From: Tricholoma matsutake
Taxonomy: Eukaryota > Basidiomycota > Agaricomycetes > Agaricales > Tricholomataceae
DNA: 64,000 nucleotides
Assembly (NCBI GenBank): GCA_026075535.2
Contig: AP026541.1
Location: 806,001-870,000, forward strand
Direction of reading: 5' to 3'
Shown: one piece after another, positions 44,410-57,347 of the stretch
Layout of the letters: the number at the start of each line of letters is the position of its first letter
How positions within the stretch are numbered: the stretch's first letter is position 1
Position numbers and translations under genes: made by a program
The notes under the pieces: generated by a model
Told to the model about the DNA's origin: nothing
What the model saw: only the letters and a program-made list of their open reading frames with translations
The model's database searches: none

Positions 44410-45882
44410 CTATCTGGGAGTGCTGGGGGACTCATCACTAAAATTGTGCTCCAAGTCAGAATTGGCACTGGCATCATTGGCATTGGCATTGGATTCACCC
44501 CGAGGTCCAGTAGAATCTGTCTCTGATGATGAGAGAAAAACATCCACCACATCAGACACGGTGGCAAAAGCTGATAGGGGATTTGAGGGTGGAGATAAAG
44601 AGGTAGAATCATCGAGGTAGAAGTCAGCAGCATCAATGCCAGTTGGGGAACCCATAGGGGCAGATGATGAATCAGAACCATATGCCATGGCTGCCTGAAG
44701 GGCAGTATGCTGATCAGCATCATTTGCTACATCATCTTCACCCTGCCAAACCATGAGTGCCTCAGCATCGGCAGCAGCAGCAGGGATGGGATCAGTAGTA
44801 GGAATGGGGATGGAATTGGAATTGGCATCGGCAGTGGAGAGAGGATCGGCATCAGCAACAGGGACTGAAGCAATGGGAGTGGGGACAGGAACAACAGGAG
44901 CAGTCCCAGCATTGGACACATAGGATTCAGTGTCTGAAAAATATAGGCCAGCATCGTGACCAGTTACTGTGGGTGGTCGACTGTAGGCAGAGACAACTGT
45001 TGGGAGACTTGCTGCATCTGACCACTCCTTCTTTTGCTGTGCGCCATCAGGTAGAGACCCTGTGTACCCAGAATGCTGTGCCTTTCCCTTACCCTTGGTT
45101 GCCTGATTGATTGCTAAAACCTCATTCTCTGCAATATCAATGCCCCAGGTCCACTTGTAGGAGGTTGGGGGAAGGGCCTTCAGGTGCTCAAGTTCAGCCT
45201 GTGCATGTGCAGATACCAGTTCCAATTGTCTTCTTACAGCTGACTGTCTCCCAGCGTGTCCACAGTTGTTTTTTGATGCTGATGCCGCTGCCACTGCTGC
45301 TGCTGCTGCCGTTGTTAACTTATGTGGTTTGGACTGAAGCTCCTTGAGCAGGGCTAGCTCATGAAGCCATTGGAACCCTGCTGCTTGCCTGACATTCACA
45401 TTCATTGCAGCCTCTGCTGATGATTCACAGCCATCTATGAAGTCCCGCATCCTGTGTGCTTCATTGAACAAATCCCCAATGAGAGCCTGCAGGGTGATGC
45501 AAGATCAGCAGTTGGCTTGGCCATCAGCAGCATTGTCTGCTGGCTGGCTATCGGTGGGCAGTGAGCTGGTGATCACAGGGGCAGGGATATACTGCTGATA
45601 GCTATTGAGGCACTTTTCCAGGGTGTCACTGGTGAAAATTTGCCCTGGTGCCAGTTCACTATTGTGGCTCCACCAATCACATACATATGAATCCACCAGA
45701 TGGCTAGGACCGTCACTGGCAACACCATCATCCAACGAGGCCAAGAGAGATGGATGGAATCCGAGGGGTAGGTGGTCCAAATTCACATTGGCAAGACTGT
45801 CAGCCAAGGACCGAAGAAGGATCAGCACATCCATCATAAGGCTGATGGAGGTGCGAATGCTGATCCAAGACATGACATACAT
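44410..45882 (-). pseudogene. unrecognised transposon-associated protein with one in-frame TGA
   Basis: One continuous frame of about 490 codons, broken only by TGA at 45505-45507. The N-terminal part is hydrophobic and helical (MSWISIRTSISLMMDVLILL, ADSLANVNLDHLPLGFHPSL, YVCDWWSHNSELAPGQIFTS, DTLEKCLNSYQQYIPAPV). It then reads CITLQALIGDLFNEAHRMRD, AAGFQWLHELALLKELQSKP, a long Ala run, RRQLELVSAHAQAELEHLKA and PPTSYKWTWGIDIAENEVLA. The C-terminal half is low complexity (Asp/Ala/Pro/Ser), including NANANDASANSD from GGCATT repeats. An intron could precede the ATG, since GTGACAG sits directly before it. I recognise no family. Position suggests it belongs to the KDZ element or to repeat X. Confidence 0.5.
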
Positions 45883-45899
45883 CTGTCACACTTGTCAGT

Positions 45900-46980
45900 G
45901 ATGTATACTTACTTCCTTTAGGAAAGATCTCAACATACAAGCTTGGCATAGAGAATTTTTTGCATCCAACATCATTTTACAAAGTTTGCCTGGTCTAACT
46001 CCAACAAAACTCAACAGAATTGGGACTCCATGTACCAAATGATCTCTTGTGTCCACATTTGGAGTTGCCCTTTTGGGCCCAATTGCAAAGAAAAAGGGTT
46101 GAAGATTGAGAGACTTTTGTTTGACATGGTCATGGTTGGTGATAATATAATAAAGTCATGTCAGTCAGCTGACCCCAAGAAAGTTTTAATGTTACATAAA
46201 ATTTGACTAAGCAGACTGTGCTGTTTTATGCCAGCAAAACCCATGCCAGCGCATCATGCATCAAAACAAAATAAAATATTTGTCGCGTGCGACTTCTCTT
46301 CTTCCCTGCCTTTCTCCCTCTGTGTTCTGCCTTCCACAAAGGTAGGTTTAGGTGTCATTGGGTCCTGCTGACCATCTGACACTGTTTTGGGGGTTCTACA
46401 GCCCTGGCTTCTGCCATTTAGAGGGTTTTTGCTGTCTTTTCAGTTTTTGGCTATCCTTCTTTTGGTGAGTCAGCTGCCTTACCTCTTGGTTTCTCATAGT
46501 ATCTGTCCCTCTAGGCCTGTTTGCACCTGGATTTTTGTTGGGTGTTCCCTTGCCATCCTCTCTTTTTTGCTGATGGCCTTCTCTTCCCAGTTTTTGGCCT
46601 GGGCCTGCCTTTTGAGTGAGGTGAGTGGGGTTTGGTGTTTTCTCTCCTCCAGTTGCCTTTGCAATTGGGTTCTTGAGGAATCAGTAGACCAAGGTGAAGC
46701 CCAGTGAGGTCCTGCCTCCCTGGCTCTCCTTTTCAACAAAGGAGTGTCTGCCAGTTGATTTTGGGCCCAAATCCCTGATTTTGGGCCTGGACCTCTCTCT
46801 GGGCACAGTGTGTAGGGAGATTGGGCTGGCGGGTATGCAGTTGCCTCCCCTTCCATCACTGGAAGTCGCTCCACTGTCAACTACCGCTGTTTGCACTGAT
46901 TTCACTGCTTCTTTTAAGAATCTGAGTGCACAGCTGCAGCAGGAGAGTGCTCCATCTCCATTCACCTGGGCTTCTTAACC
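45900..46980. other. Helitron 5' region and leader
   Basis: About 1.1 kb upstream of the Helitron protein. It holds a CT-rich tract (46287-46340), and the frames at 46387-46707 and 46494-46880 show no domain. The Helitron 5' terminus (TC preceded by A) must lie here, but many candidates exist and I could not choose one. Confidence 0.4.
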
Positions 46981-49900
46981 ATGTGAGTACATTCTGATTT
47001 CTTTCCTTCTTTTGTTCTATTCTCATCCTTGCCTCTGCAGGGATCAAACCCCTCCCAACACTCCTCAGCAGATCCATATTGCTGCCCAGCAAAGTGAATG
47101 AGACCGGTGTGTCCTGGATAGCCCTCAGCGTCACCGCACCCCTCATCATGCCCGCTGACTGCACTTTGCCCCTCCTCCAATTGGCCTCCCACTCCCACCT
47201 CCTCCTCCCATGGTTGGTCCAGCTGCTAATAACTCTGACCCTTTTGGTGTTCCCCCACTCCAGGCTCCTGCTCCTGCTCCCCTCACATTTGCAGATCTCA
47301 TGGCCCAGTATGCTGCTCTTCCACCACTTCCTATCAATGCAGGACAAGGTCGTGGTCATGGGGCTGCTCCTGCTCCACTGCCTATGGCTGATCTCATGGC
47401 CCAACATGCAGCTCTTCCACCCTTGCCAGTTGCTCCTGTGCATGGATGTCAAGGTAGAGGTAGGGGTAGAGGTAGAGGTAGAGGAGCTCCTGTTGCTGTG
47501 GTGGGTATTCTCCTTCTACCATTTTGTATGTACATTTCATGGCTGATGCTTGAACAACCAGCCCTTTCCTGCCATGCCTCCTTTGAATCCACTCCAGCCA
47601 CCTGCTCCTGTCCCTGCTCCTGCTCAGCCACCTGCTCCTGCTCCTGCTCATCCACCTGCTCCTGCTCCTGCTCCTGCTCAGCCTCCTGCACCTGCACCTG
47701 TTCAGCCCCTTCCTGTTGCCCGCCAGCCATTCAATCTCAACTGGCCTGTCCACAGTCTTGGGAGTATGGATATCCAATGTCCTTCATGCCATGTGCTTTA
47801 TTGGATGGCAGAGAAAACTGCCAAGTCTTCTCTGATAAATCCCAAGTTTGGCATGTGCTGCTTCAGTGGAAAAGTCGATCTCCCCCATCTCCATGACCTC
47901 CCCCATGAACTGTCCCAACTCTTCAATGGCCAGGATCATCTCAGCAAAGAGTTCCATGAGCACATACACAACTACAACAATGCACTTGCCATGACCTCCA
48001 TTGGCCAAAAGCTGGACAACTCCATGAACAATGGCAATGGGCCCTGGATCTTCAGGCTCCATGGTGAGCTGTCCCACAAAGCAGGTTCCCTTCTCCCTCT
48101 TGCAGGCGAGAATCCTGTGTACTCCCAGCTTTATATCTATGATCTTGCTCAGGCACTTGACCATCATCACAACCACAGACAGAACACCCATCTGCAACCA
48201 GACATCTTGAGCAATCTTCAGGACATGCTTCACAACCACCATCCAGGAGTTGCACTCTACAGACAGGCCTTTGAGCTCACTCGAGACTTGCCACCTGAGC
48301 AGCAGTGCAAGATTGCTCTTCACTTTGATGAGGGCTGTGATCGTCATCGGTACAACCTTCCTGATGCCAGCTGAAATGAGATTGCCGTTATTCTTCCAGG
48401 GGATGGAGACCAGCCAGGGGGCTATCGTGACATTGTCCTCTACTGCAAGCATGGGAATGGCCTCCAGCGCATCTCTGAGTGCCATCCTTTCTATCCTGCC
48501 CTCCACTATGTGCTGCTGCATCCCACTGGCCAGCTCTCATGGCATCCTTGGCTCGAGTACAGAGGCAGTGAGGAGGTCAACGATCAGGATGGTGCTGTGG
48601 AGCCTCCTGCTGAGGGCCAGCCTCAAAAGCGCAAGCATGTCACCAAGTCTGAGTTTTATCGCTATCGCCTTCATCCATGCCCTCCCAACATTGAGCCCCA
48701 GCATATCTTCCAGGCAGAAAAGCTCTTTCAGCAATATGTGTGCGACCATTGGGCCACTTGTGAGCAGGATCGTCTGATGTATATCATGTCCAGCCAGGGC
48801 AAGCTTCGCAGTGAGGTGTATTCTGGGCTCACAGATGCTGTTGCAGCCAACATTGATGCAGACCCCAGGGCTCTCAGTCGGAGGACTATCTTGCCATCTT
48901 CCTTTGCTGGAAGCACCCGCCACATGCAGCAGCTCCTCCAGGATTCATTGGCCATCAATCGGTACTTCAAAGGTGGCGACCTCTTTCTCACTATGACTGC
49001 CAGCCCCAACTGGCCAGAGATCCAGAATGCCCTGTTGCCAGGTCAGGATCCAGCAGACTGTCCTGACTTGGCAGTTCAGGCTTTTGAGGCAAAGTGCAGG
49101 GAGCTGATCAAGGACATTGAGCATGGCATCTTTGGCAAAGCTGTTGGTCATGTCTTTGTAATTGAGTTCCAGAAGCATGGCCTTCCTCACATGCACTGCA
49201 TCATCTTCCTTGATGAGGCTTCCAAGCTCCACACCCCAGAGGATGTGGACAGCCTTCTTTCTTGCGAGTTCCCTGTTGATGATCCTGAGCTCCTCGAGTT
49301 GGTCAAGCAGTTCATGGTCCACAAGCCCTGCGGTGCTGAAAATGACAATGCTGATGCCCCATGCTTGGTCAATGGCAAGTGCTCCAAGAACTTTCCCAAG
49401 CCCTTCAGAGAGCACACTACCATCTCTGATGATTCTTATGCCTCTTCAAGGCGCCGCAACACTGGCCAGACCTTTGAGGTCTGGGGGAAGCAGGTTGACA
49501 ATTGCTGGGTCATCACTTACTGTGCCTATCTTATATGGAAGTATTGCTGCCACATCAATGTTGAGGTCATTTCCTCCATCAAGGCCTTGAAGTACATCTA
49601 CAAGTATGTTTACAAGGGCCATGATCAGGTCACAATGCAGTTTGGCACCTGTGATAATGAGGTTAGGCAGTACTTGGATGCCCGCTTTGTTTCTGCCTGC
49701 GAGTCCTTCTGGTGTCTCTTCCACTTTGTCATGCACGGTGCCTCTCCCAATGTTGTTCGCCTCCATTTCCACCTTCCAAATGAGCAAAATGTCACATGGA
49801 GTGAGGATAGAGTAGAGACTGTGCAGCAGGTCATTGAGCAAGCAGCCACAAAAGACACCACTCTCACTGCATTCTTCAAGGCCAACCTGGCATATCCAGA

Positions 49901-51932
49901 GGTTGGTGGTGACCTTCTGTACCAGGACTATCCCTCCAAGTTTGTGTATCACAAGAGTACTGGCAAGTGGAAACCCAGGCAACGTGGCTTTGCAGTTGGC
50001 AGGCTGTATTATGTCCACCCCACTGCCAGCAAGTGCTTTTATCTCCACCTTCTTCTCACCTCTGTCAGGGGCCCAACATCATTTGAGAACCTCCTCACCT
50101 TCCAAGATGTACAGGCACCATCTTTTAGAGAGGCCTGCCTCGCCCGTAGACTGTTAGAAGATGATCAGGAGTGGCATCAGTGTCTAGAGGAGGCCAGGTC
50201 CATGCAGACAGGTCAGCAGCTTCGCCATTTGTTTGTGACCATCCTTTGCGACTGTCTGCCCTCTGACCCTGCTGCACTCTGGAACACCTTTTGGATTCAT
50301 ATCTGTGATGACCTGCACTACCGCCTTCAGCATGACTACAACTGCCTCAACCCCACTGATGATGATGTCCAGGACTATGGCCTCTTCCTCATTGACCGGC
50401 TTTTCTCTCATACCAACAAGTCCCTCACTGATTGGCCTACTATGCCTCAGTATACCCAGGACTGGCAAGCCATGGTTGGCAACCACCTCATCAATGAGCA
50501 GAGGTTGTACGATGCTGAGGAGCAAGCAGTGTTGGCAGCTGAGCATGAGGCAAGGTTGAATCAGGATCAGAGAGTGGCATTTGATGAAATTCTTGCTGCA
50601 GTCAATACTCAGTCTGGCCAGACCTTTTTCCTTCATGGCCCTGGAGGCACTGGCAAGACATATGTCTACAATACTCTGTGCTACAGGCTTTGCTCCCAGG
50701 CTAAGATTGTTCTCTGTGTTGCATCCTCAGGCAAAGGTGGTTGTACTGCACACTCTACATTCAAGATTCCCATTCCCATCCATGAGTCCTCCACATGTGG
50801 CCTCTCAAAGACTTCTAAGCATGCAGAGCTCATATGTGCAGCAGACTTGGTCATTTGGGATGAGGCCCCCATGCAGCATTGTCACATCCATGAGTCTATC
50901 GATCGCACCTTCTGTGATATCCGTGGATCAGACAAGCCATTTGGTGGCCTCTCCATCGTCTTTGGAGGGGACTTTCAGCAGATTCTGCCTGTTATCATCA
51001 GAGGATCACGTCCTCAGACTGTCAGTGCCTCCATGCAGCGCTCTGCTCTTTGGGGGAATATCCAGGTGCTCCATCTCAAGCAGAACATGCGTTTGAGTGG
51101 AGATGTTGCAGAGGAGCGCAACTTTGCAAGGTGGCAGCTGGAGGTTGGTCATGGAATGCACACAGACAATGAGGCCAACATCCATCTTCCTGACCATTTC
51201 AAGTGCCCAGAGAACTTGGTCCCCTCCCTCATGGATGCCATCTATCCTGACATCCATCATCCACAACAGCACTTAGACCAGTACTTCTCAGATCAGACAA
51301 TCCTCTCAAGCTGCAATGATGATGTGGATGACCTCAATGCTTATATCCTTCACAAGTTCCCTGGACAGCAGAGGGTGTTTAACAGTGCTGACTCAATTCC
51401 AAACAACACACAAGACCAGGGAGAGCTCATGTACCCTGTGGAGTACCTGAACTTGATCAACTGCTCGGGACTGCCATTGGCTCAGACAGCTCTCAAGATT
51501 GGTTGTCCAGTGATGGTGCTTTGGAACCTGGATCCTGGGCATGGTGTCTGCAATGGGAGCAGAGGAATTCTCACAAGGATGAGAAACAGGGTGTTAGAGG
51601 TATGGCTTCTTACTGGGGATCATGCTGGAGAGACTGTGTTCATTCCAAGGATTACACTGCGACCAACTGAGGATCAAGTGCCTTTTGAGTTCACTAGGAG
51701 GCAGTTTCCAGTGCAGCTCTCCTTTGCGATGACAATCAACAAGTCACAGGGCCAGTCTGTCAGACATGTTGGTCTTGACCTGCAGACTCCAGTTTTTACA
51801 CATGGGCAGTTCTATGTGGCAATCTCTCAGGTGACATCAGTTCACAACATCAAAGCCATCTGGGCAAGTACAAGTGAGGAGGCAATAACAAAAAATATTG
51901 TATATAATGAAGTACTACTAGATAATGTATAG
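46981..51932 (+). pseudogene. Helitron RepHel (rolling-circle replicase plus Pif1-like helicase), three TGA stops
   Basis: Exons 46981-46982, 47041-47500 and 47562-51932 (introns 58 and 61 nt, GT-AG) give a 1610-residue frame; the first intron splits the ATG. The N-terminus is Pro/Gly/Arg-rich (GCQGRGRGRGRGRG). A zinc-like CPSCHVLYW, then RepHel-specific ALHFDEGCDRHRYNLPDAS, LFLTMTASPNWPEI, the HUH motif GLPHMHCIIF and the two-tyrosine KYIYKYVYKGHD define the nuclease. The helicase follows: Walker A FLHGPGGTGKTYVYNTL, Walker B LVIWDEAPMQ, GGDFQQILPVI, and C-terminal INKSQGQS and YVAISQV. In-frame TGAs at 47099, 47156 and 48372 are the only defects seen; from 48375 to 51932 the frame is fully open. 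It would nick and unwind DNA for transposition. Confidence 0.88.
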
Positions 51933-52037
51933 ATAGAGTGCACATAAAGATGGGTACAATAATGTATCATAGTATATAATATAATGTATCATAGCACATA
52001 TATAAAGATGTGTAGATATAAATATAAATATCACCCG

Positions 52038-52065
52038 TGTGCCAAAGGCACATTCAAAAAGCTTG
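52038..52065 (+). other. candidate Helitron 3' terminus (hairpin plus end)
   Basis: A stem TGTGCC / GGCACA with an AAA loop (52038-52052) is followed 9 nt later by CTTG and then T. Helitrons end with a short hairpin about 10 nt before CTRR and insert before T. CTTG departs from CTRR at one base, so this is a candidate only. Confidence 0.4.
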
Positions 52066-52107
52066 TCAAGATAATCATGTTTACATAATACATGTGGCCC
52101 TTTTCAG

Positions 52108-53110
52108 TCACAGAGGGGAGATATAATCAGCATTTGTTGATCTAAATGCATTGTCAGCCCTCAATGCTAATTCATACCATGAAGCATGCTGGCGATTAGC
52201 ATAGGCTAGCAGACCAGGAAGGGTATTCTTGGACTGTGAGGCTGACTGCCACTGTTGGCTGTGATAGATGAAATACCGCACAGTCCACTGCATTTCATAT
52301 GTGACCAGTAGAAATTCCTCCTTCCATCGATTTCTCTGAGCCTGTGAATGAAGCCAATGTACTCACCTGACTATGAAAATTGTCAGTACAATGAATATGG
52401 ATGGCTACAAAACATATTTACATTCCCAGAATTGGCTGGCATTGGCATTGGCATTGGCCATGAGACCAGTACAAATGTGGGAATTATGCCAAATCCAGGA
52501 CAGATGAACAGAGGTGGAACCAGGTACATTCAGATTCAAAATAGCTGTGCTGGCATTGAGGTCATCCTTGGATAACTGCTGAAACATACTCAATGTGTCA
52601 TCATCACAATCCAGTGCCAGCATTTGGCTATGGCAATGGTTATACATTTGGGCATGCAAGCTAATTTTGTTAACCAACTTGTGGACAACAGCTCATGACT
52701 GGGTGCAAACTCCCTTTCACGGCACCGCTCGAATGATGTGTGAATATTGAAATGATTTGTTGGCAATGAGCTCCTGCAGCTGGTGCAGCAGTCGGTTGGC
52801 CTGGATCTTGTGGAGGTTAATCTCTACATCCGCAAGATTGCCATTGGAGGGGAGGTATACTTGTTGCTCCTCAACTGGAATAGCATGTGTGTGGGCTGGG
52901 AGATCTGACAGGCCTGATGCCACAGCACTGTCATCATCCAGGTCACTGGGGGTATCAAATTCCCCTTCATTATGATGGGTGATTCATGAGGGAGCAATGT
53001 CATGATTGGCAATGTTGGCAGCATTTTGTAACTGTGTTAAGGTTACCATGTGAGATGTGAGAGCTTCTCTATCCCATTCAACAGCTTGCATGTCAGAAAT
53101 GTGAGGTGAT
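52108..53110 (-). pseudogene. KDZ transposase, C-terminal part
   Basis: The 3' third of a KDZ (Kyakuja/Dileera/Zisupton) transposase continues here from 59329 across the Gypsy-3 insertion. Readable pieces are IPVEEQQVYLPSNGNLADVE, NRLLHQLQELIANKSFQYSH, LNASTAILNLNVPGSTSVHL and SWIWHNSH, then Asn-Ala repeats. Last come MQWTVRYFIYHSQQWQS and the terminal FRSTNADYISPL. This order matches the tail I know from Agaricomycete KDZ proteins. Frames 52717-52923, 52405-52677 and 52108-52293 are separated by stops and frameshifts. Confidence 0.65.
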
Positions 53111-53510
53111 TGTTAAGGCGACACCCACTATCTGCTAGCTAAGACCATGCAGGTTCTCTCTACAAGAAGGGGGCAGGATCCACGCTCATGATGGGGGAAT
53201 TGATGGTTTTGATGCAAGGGGTTATTAATAGGTGAGTTTGTTGAGATAGGCCTTTCACACCAAAAATGTAGGTGGAAAACCTAAGAGAACACAACTAGGG
53301 TCCCCTAGGCATATATTTAGGGTTTATATACTATGTTACACATATTGTACATTGTTGTTACCGACGCACTTGTACATGCGCGTACATTTTGATGCGTGCA
53401 AAATAAAATTCTCATGCTATCAAAGTGTAGCATCATTTGGCATCATGTAGCATAATTCGACATAATAAATAAAATGAAATTTTATTAGGTAATGGGGTGG
53501 TTTCCTAACA
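53111..53510 (-). repeat. Gypsy-3 3' LTR
   Basis: 400 bp, TGTTAAGGCGACACCC to GGTTTCCTAACA on the plus strand. It aligns end to end with 58929-59328. Confidence 0.93.
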
Positions 53511-53522
53511 TTACCCCCCTTT
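53511..53522 (-). promoter_or_regulatory. Gypsy-3 polypurine tract
   Basis: The minus strand reads AAAAGGGGGG then TAA, directly before the LTR start TGTTAGG. This is the usual plus-strand primer position. Gypsy-2 has the same layout next to 22623. Confidence 0.7.
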
Positions 53523-56500
53523 TATGCCTCGACTTCCAGGCAAGAAAATATTGTGTTTGTCCCCTCTGTGAAATTTTGGTAAGGCTGGAATTTCATCCCC
53601 TCATACACCATTCTCGCAATGCGACACGGAGCATTCAGATTACGTTTAAAGAATTGGGAGATTGTGTTACGTGCTCGCTTACAATTCTCTTCGGGTTCCC
53701 ACGAATCATTTTTGTCGGTATAGTTTTTCCACTTTATTAAGAACTCCAATTTGTTCCATCGAAGACATGAGTCTAGAATTTCTTCAACTATGTATTCTGG
53801 AGCACCTTCTACTATTATCGGAGGTTGCGGAGTAGTTTGTTGGCCAGGAATAGTGGGCGGGTGGTAAGGGTGTAGGCGGGATACATTAATCTTGGGATCA
53901 ATCTTGAATGATCAGGGTAATTTTAGCACTACCGCATTAGGCAAGATTACTTTAGAGATCGCATATGGGCCAACTTGTTTTTCCATAAGGTTCCTCGAAG
54001 GTCGTGGAATATTCAGGTCCTTGGTACTTAGCCATACCAAGTCACCAACTTTGTACTCTGGAGTGCGTGCTTGAGTACGATCCACGTGTTGCATCATGTC
54101 ATCACGTGCTTTCTTCAATGCCGCCTCTGCTTCCTCTTGTACCTTTTGCATCTTAGATACAAAGTCTTCTACCGACTGTACTTTGACTTCCCTTCTGGAT
54201 TCTACTCCCATGCGAGGATGATATCCATAATTTGTGAAAAAGGGTGACATACGAGTAGCCGAATGGAATTTGTTATTGTGGGAAAATTTGGCAATTGCCA
54301 ACCATTTGGGCCAGTTGGTTTGTCGGTAGTTGACAAACATACATAGGTACTGCTCCAACTCCTGATTCATTCTCTCTGTCTGCCCATCAGTCTGCGGGTG
54401 ATATGCCATAGATAATTTAGTTTGAATTCCCAATATGTTGTTTAGTTCTCGCATAAATGTGGAAGCAAATTGTGGTCTGCAATCGGAGATAACGGTATCG
54501 GGTAACCCATGTAACCGCCATACCTGATTTAGATAGAGGCACGCCAAGCCCAATGATGAGGTTTCTGTAGTAGTAGGAATAATATGGACCTCCTTTGTAA
54601 AGCGGTTGCGTACTACAAATATTGCATCGTACCCTTGAGCCTCGGGTAATCCGGTAATAAAATCCCCAGATATATCTCGCCACGGCGCTTTAGGTATAGG
54701 GTTTGGCATTAATTTTCCTGCAGGTTTCTCTGGAAATTTCTTTCCCCTCATGCACATATCACATCCATCCACATACCCCAACACATACTTCGAAGTTCCA
54801 GGCCACCAATAATTTCTCATTACTAATTCCAACGTCTTCCATCTTCCTGGGTGTCTGGCAATCGGTGTATTGTCATGTAACCAGACGATCTCCCTTTGCA
54901 AATCCTGATCCTTCAGTACATACACTTTTCCTTGAAACAACACCAACCCTTGTTCCTCAGCCCATTCATCTCCTTTGATATTACCTTTCTTCTCTCCCTT
55001 CAGAGCTTTCACGGCTTCCACTACTTCATTGTCCATTTCTGAACATTGTCTAATTTTAGACAACATTTCTGTTTCCGAGCTATCTATTAATAGATGCCCT
55101 TGATGCATAGCGCAAATGCAAAAGTATTTGGGTTTGAGTAAGGTAACATTTTTATTGTCCTCCTCCACCCCCCTTTTATGATCAATATGTCTGGATAATG
55201 CATCTGCTTTCCTCATTAAGCTTCCTGCTTTGTGGACCAAGTGAAAGTTGAAACGCAATAGGAATAGTGCCCAACGCCCTTGCCTGCGATTAAGCTTTTT
55301 AGCAGACATGAAGTATTGCAGATTTTGATGATCCATCCAGATCTCAATCTCATGCATACATCCTTCCAAATAATGCCTCCATGCCTCCAATGCTCGTATT
55401 ATCCCCAACATCTCTTTGTCATGCACATCATAATTCCTTTCCACATCATTCAACCCTTTTGACAAGTATGCACAAGGATGCCATTTGTCATCTTCACACA
55501 GCATTGATAATACCACTCCAGTAGCAAAATCGGATGCATCGGATTCCACTCGCAAAGGGCGTGTGAAATCTACTGGGGCTAATATTGGTCCCTCCACAAA
55601 CTTCCTCTTCAACTCCTCAAATGCTGTCTGCTGCTGCTCTCCCCACCTCCATACTACTCCCTTTCGCGTAAGGTTATGTAAGGGTGTGGCAATTTTAGAA
55701 AAATTGTGCACAAAGTGACGATAATAATTTGCGAGTCCCAAGAAGGCTTGAACCTCCTTGACACAGGTGGGCGCAGGCCAATCTGTGATCGCCTGTACCT
55801 TGATCGGATCCATTTTGATTCCGTCAGGGCCGATCAATAATCCTAGGAACTCAATCTCGCTTGCCCCAAACACACACTTCTCTGGTTTCAAAAATAGATC
55901 ATTCTCCGCCAACCTCTGTAACACCTCCTGTACTATCACCTCATGATTTTCTTCATCCTCCATGAATATCAGAATGTCATCAATAAATATTATTACCATG
56001 CCTTTGTCTATTACATCCTTGAAAATGTCGTTCATCATATTTTGAAAGGTCGGGGGACTATTAGTCATCCCAAAAAACATGACAAGCAGCTCGAAGGATC
56101 CTCGACGTGTGGCAAATGCTGCCTTCCACTCATCTCCTTTCTTTATTCATACATTTGTTGTATCCCCATCGTAAATCCAATTTTGTAAAGACTTTAGCTT
56201 TCCCCACTTTGTCAATTATTTCTGAGATGAACAGCAGGGGGTACGCATTCTTCACTGTCCACTCATTTAGATACCTATAATCTGTACACATCCTCTTCCT
56301 TTGGTCTTTCTTTGGCACAAAGAATATTGGTGATGTTTGCAGTGATTTTGAAGGTCGTATGTATCCTTTGTGCAATTGCTCCTTCAGGAATGCATCCACT
56401 TCTTCTTGTTCCATCAGAGATAATGGATATACTTTCGACTTCTTCGGCACAAACCCTGGCTTCATCTCAATCGCATAATCCCATGGCTTCCACACCAGCA

Positions 56501-57347
56501 TTCGCTCAGACTCCTTCTTTTGGAACACTGAGAAATGTTCATGATACACTTTTGGCACCCATTCCTCCACTGGCTTCTCTACCTTCATGATATTCTTGTC
56601 CCATGACTGTCCTCCACAAATTGTTCTAAAGGTTTGCTTCTGCTCTTCTTTCTCAATCATGATTGGAACTTCCCCATTTGGCATTTCCTCATCCTCCACT
56701 TCCTCCATCGTAACAGAATACTTTCTCGGACATTCTTTCTCTTTCTTTTTCCTTTTTTCCTTCTTCATCTTCCTCCCATACACATTACATTCCTTAGGAC
56801 AACGAGTCATTTGTACTTTCCCAGTTTTCCAATCAATTTTGGGATTATGCTTCCATGACCATGGACATCCTATTATTAGATTGGTTTTCCCAAGATTGCA
56901 CACTTCGAATATGGCTCGCTGCTGATGCTCCTGATACTTTAGGATCATAGTCACCTCCTCCTTGATAGTTCCTCCATGATTGACTGTTCCGTCAATATTG
57001 TACACCATTATAGGTTGTGCCAGCTTGCGTGTGTTAATACTGTTTCCAGTAATTAAGGATCAATTAATACATAATCCTGTAGCACCACTATCAAGCAACA
57101 CTTCCACATCAATAGCTGCATGTGTGTCCACTGTCTTCAATCCCACAGTTAAGTTGATTTTGGGTTGTACTCGCACAGAGCGAATAAAGAATTTAGGGGT
57201 TTTCGGAAATGATGCATGACAATTTTCTTTGTCATGTGATTTGCAACAGTTGTACTCTTCCTCGATTTCCTTTTCTGATTTACTCTGGGTTTCCTCGGAT
57301 ACTAATACATTGTAATGATTCTGGGTCACCAATGGGGAAACCTTCAC
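53522..57347 (-). pseudogene. Gypsy-3 pol: protease, RT, RNase H, integrase, chromodomain
   Basis: Protease (57060-57347) has VEVLLDSGATGLCIN. RT begins in 56130-57008 (PIFFVPKKDQRKRMCTDYRY, VFTKLDLRWGYN) and continues after a frameshift in 53912-56080 with FFGMTNSPPTFQNMMND and active site IIFIDDILIF. RNase H has RVESDASDFATGVVLS and IWMDHQNLQYFMSAKKLNRR. Integrase has its zinc finger (CDMCMRGKK), DISGDFITGLPE, TVISDCRPQFAS and AYHPQTDGQTERMNQELE, so D-D-E is complete. After one TGA at 53912 the chromodomain follows (EYIVEEILDS, LEFLIKWKNYTDKNDSWEPE, stop at 53522). Apart from the RT frameshift, the protease/RT junction near 57060 and that TGA, pol is complete. Confidence 0.9.

Noticed and set aside
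48945..50048. Minus-strand frames of 156 and 200 codons under the Helitron
   Set aside because: They are shadows of the RepHel frame, which has HUH, two-tyrosine and helicase motifs.
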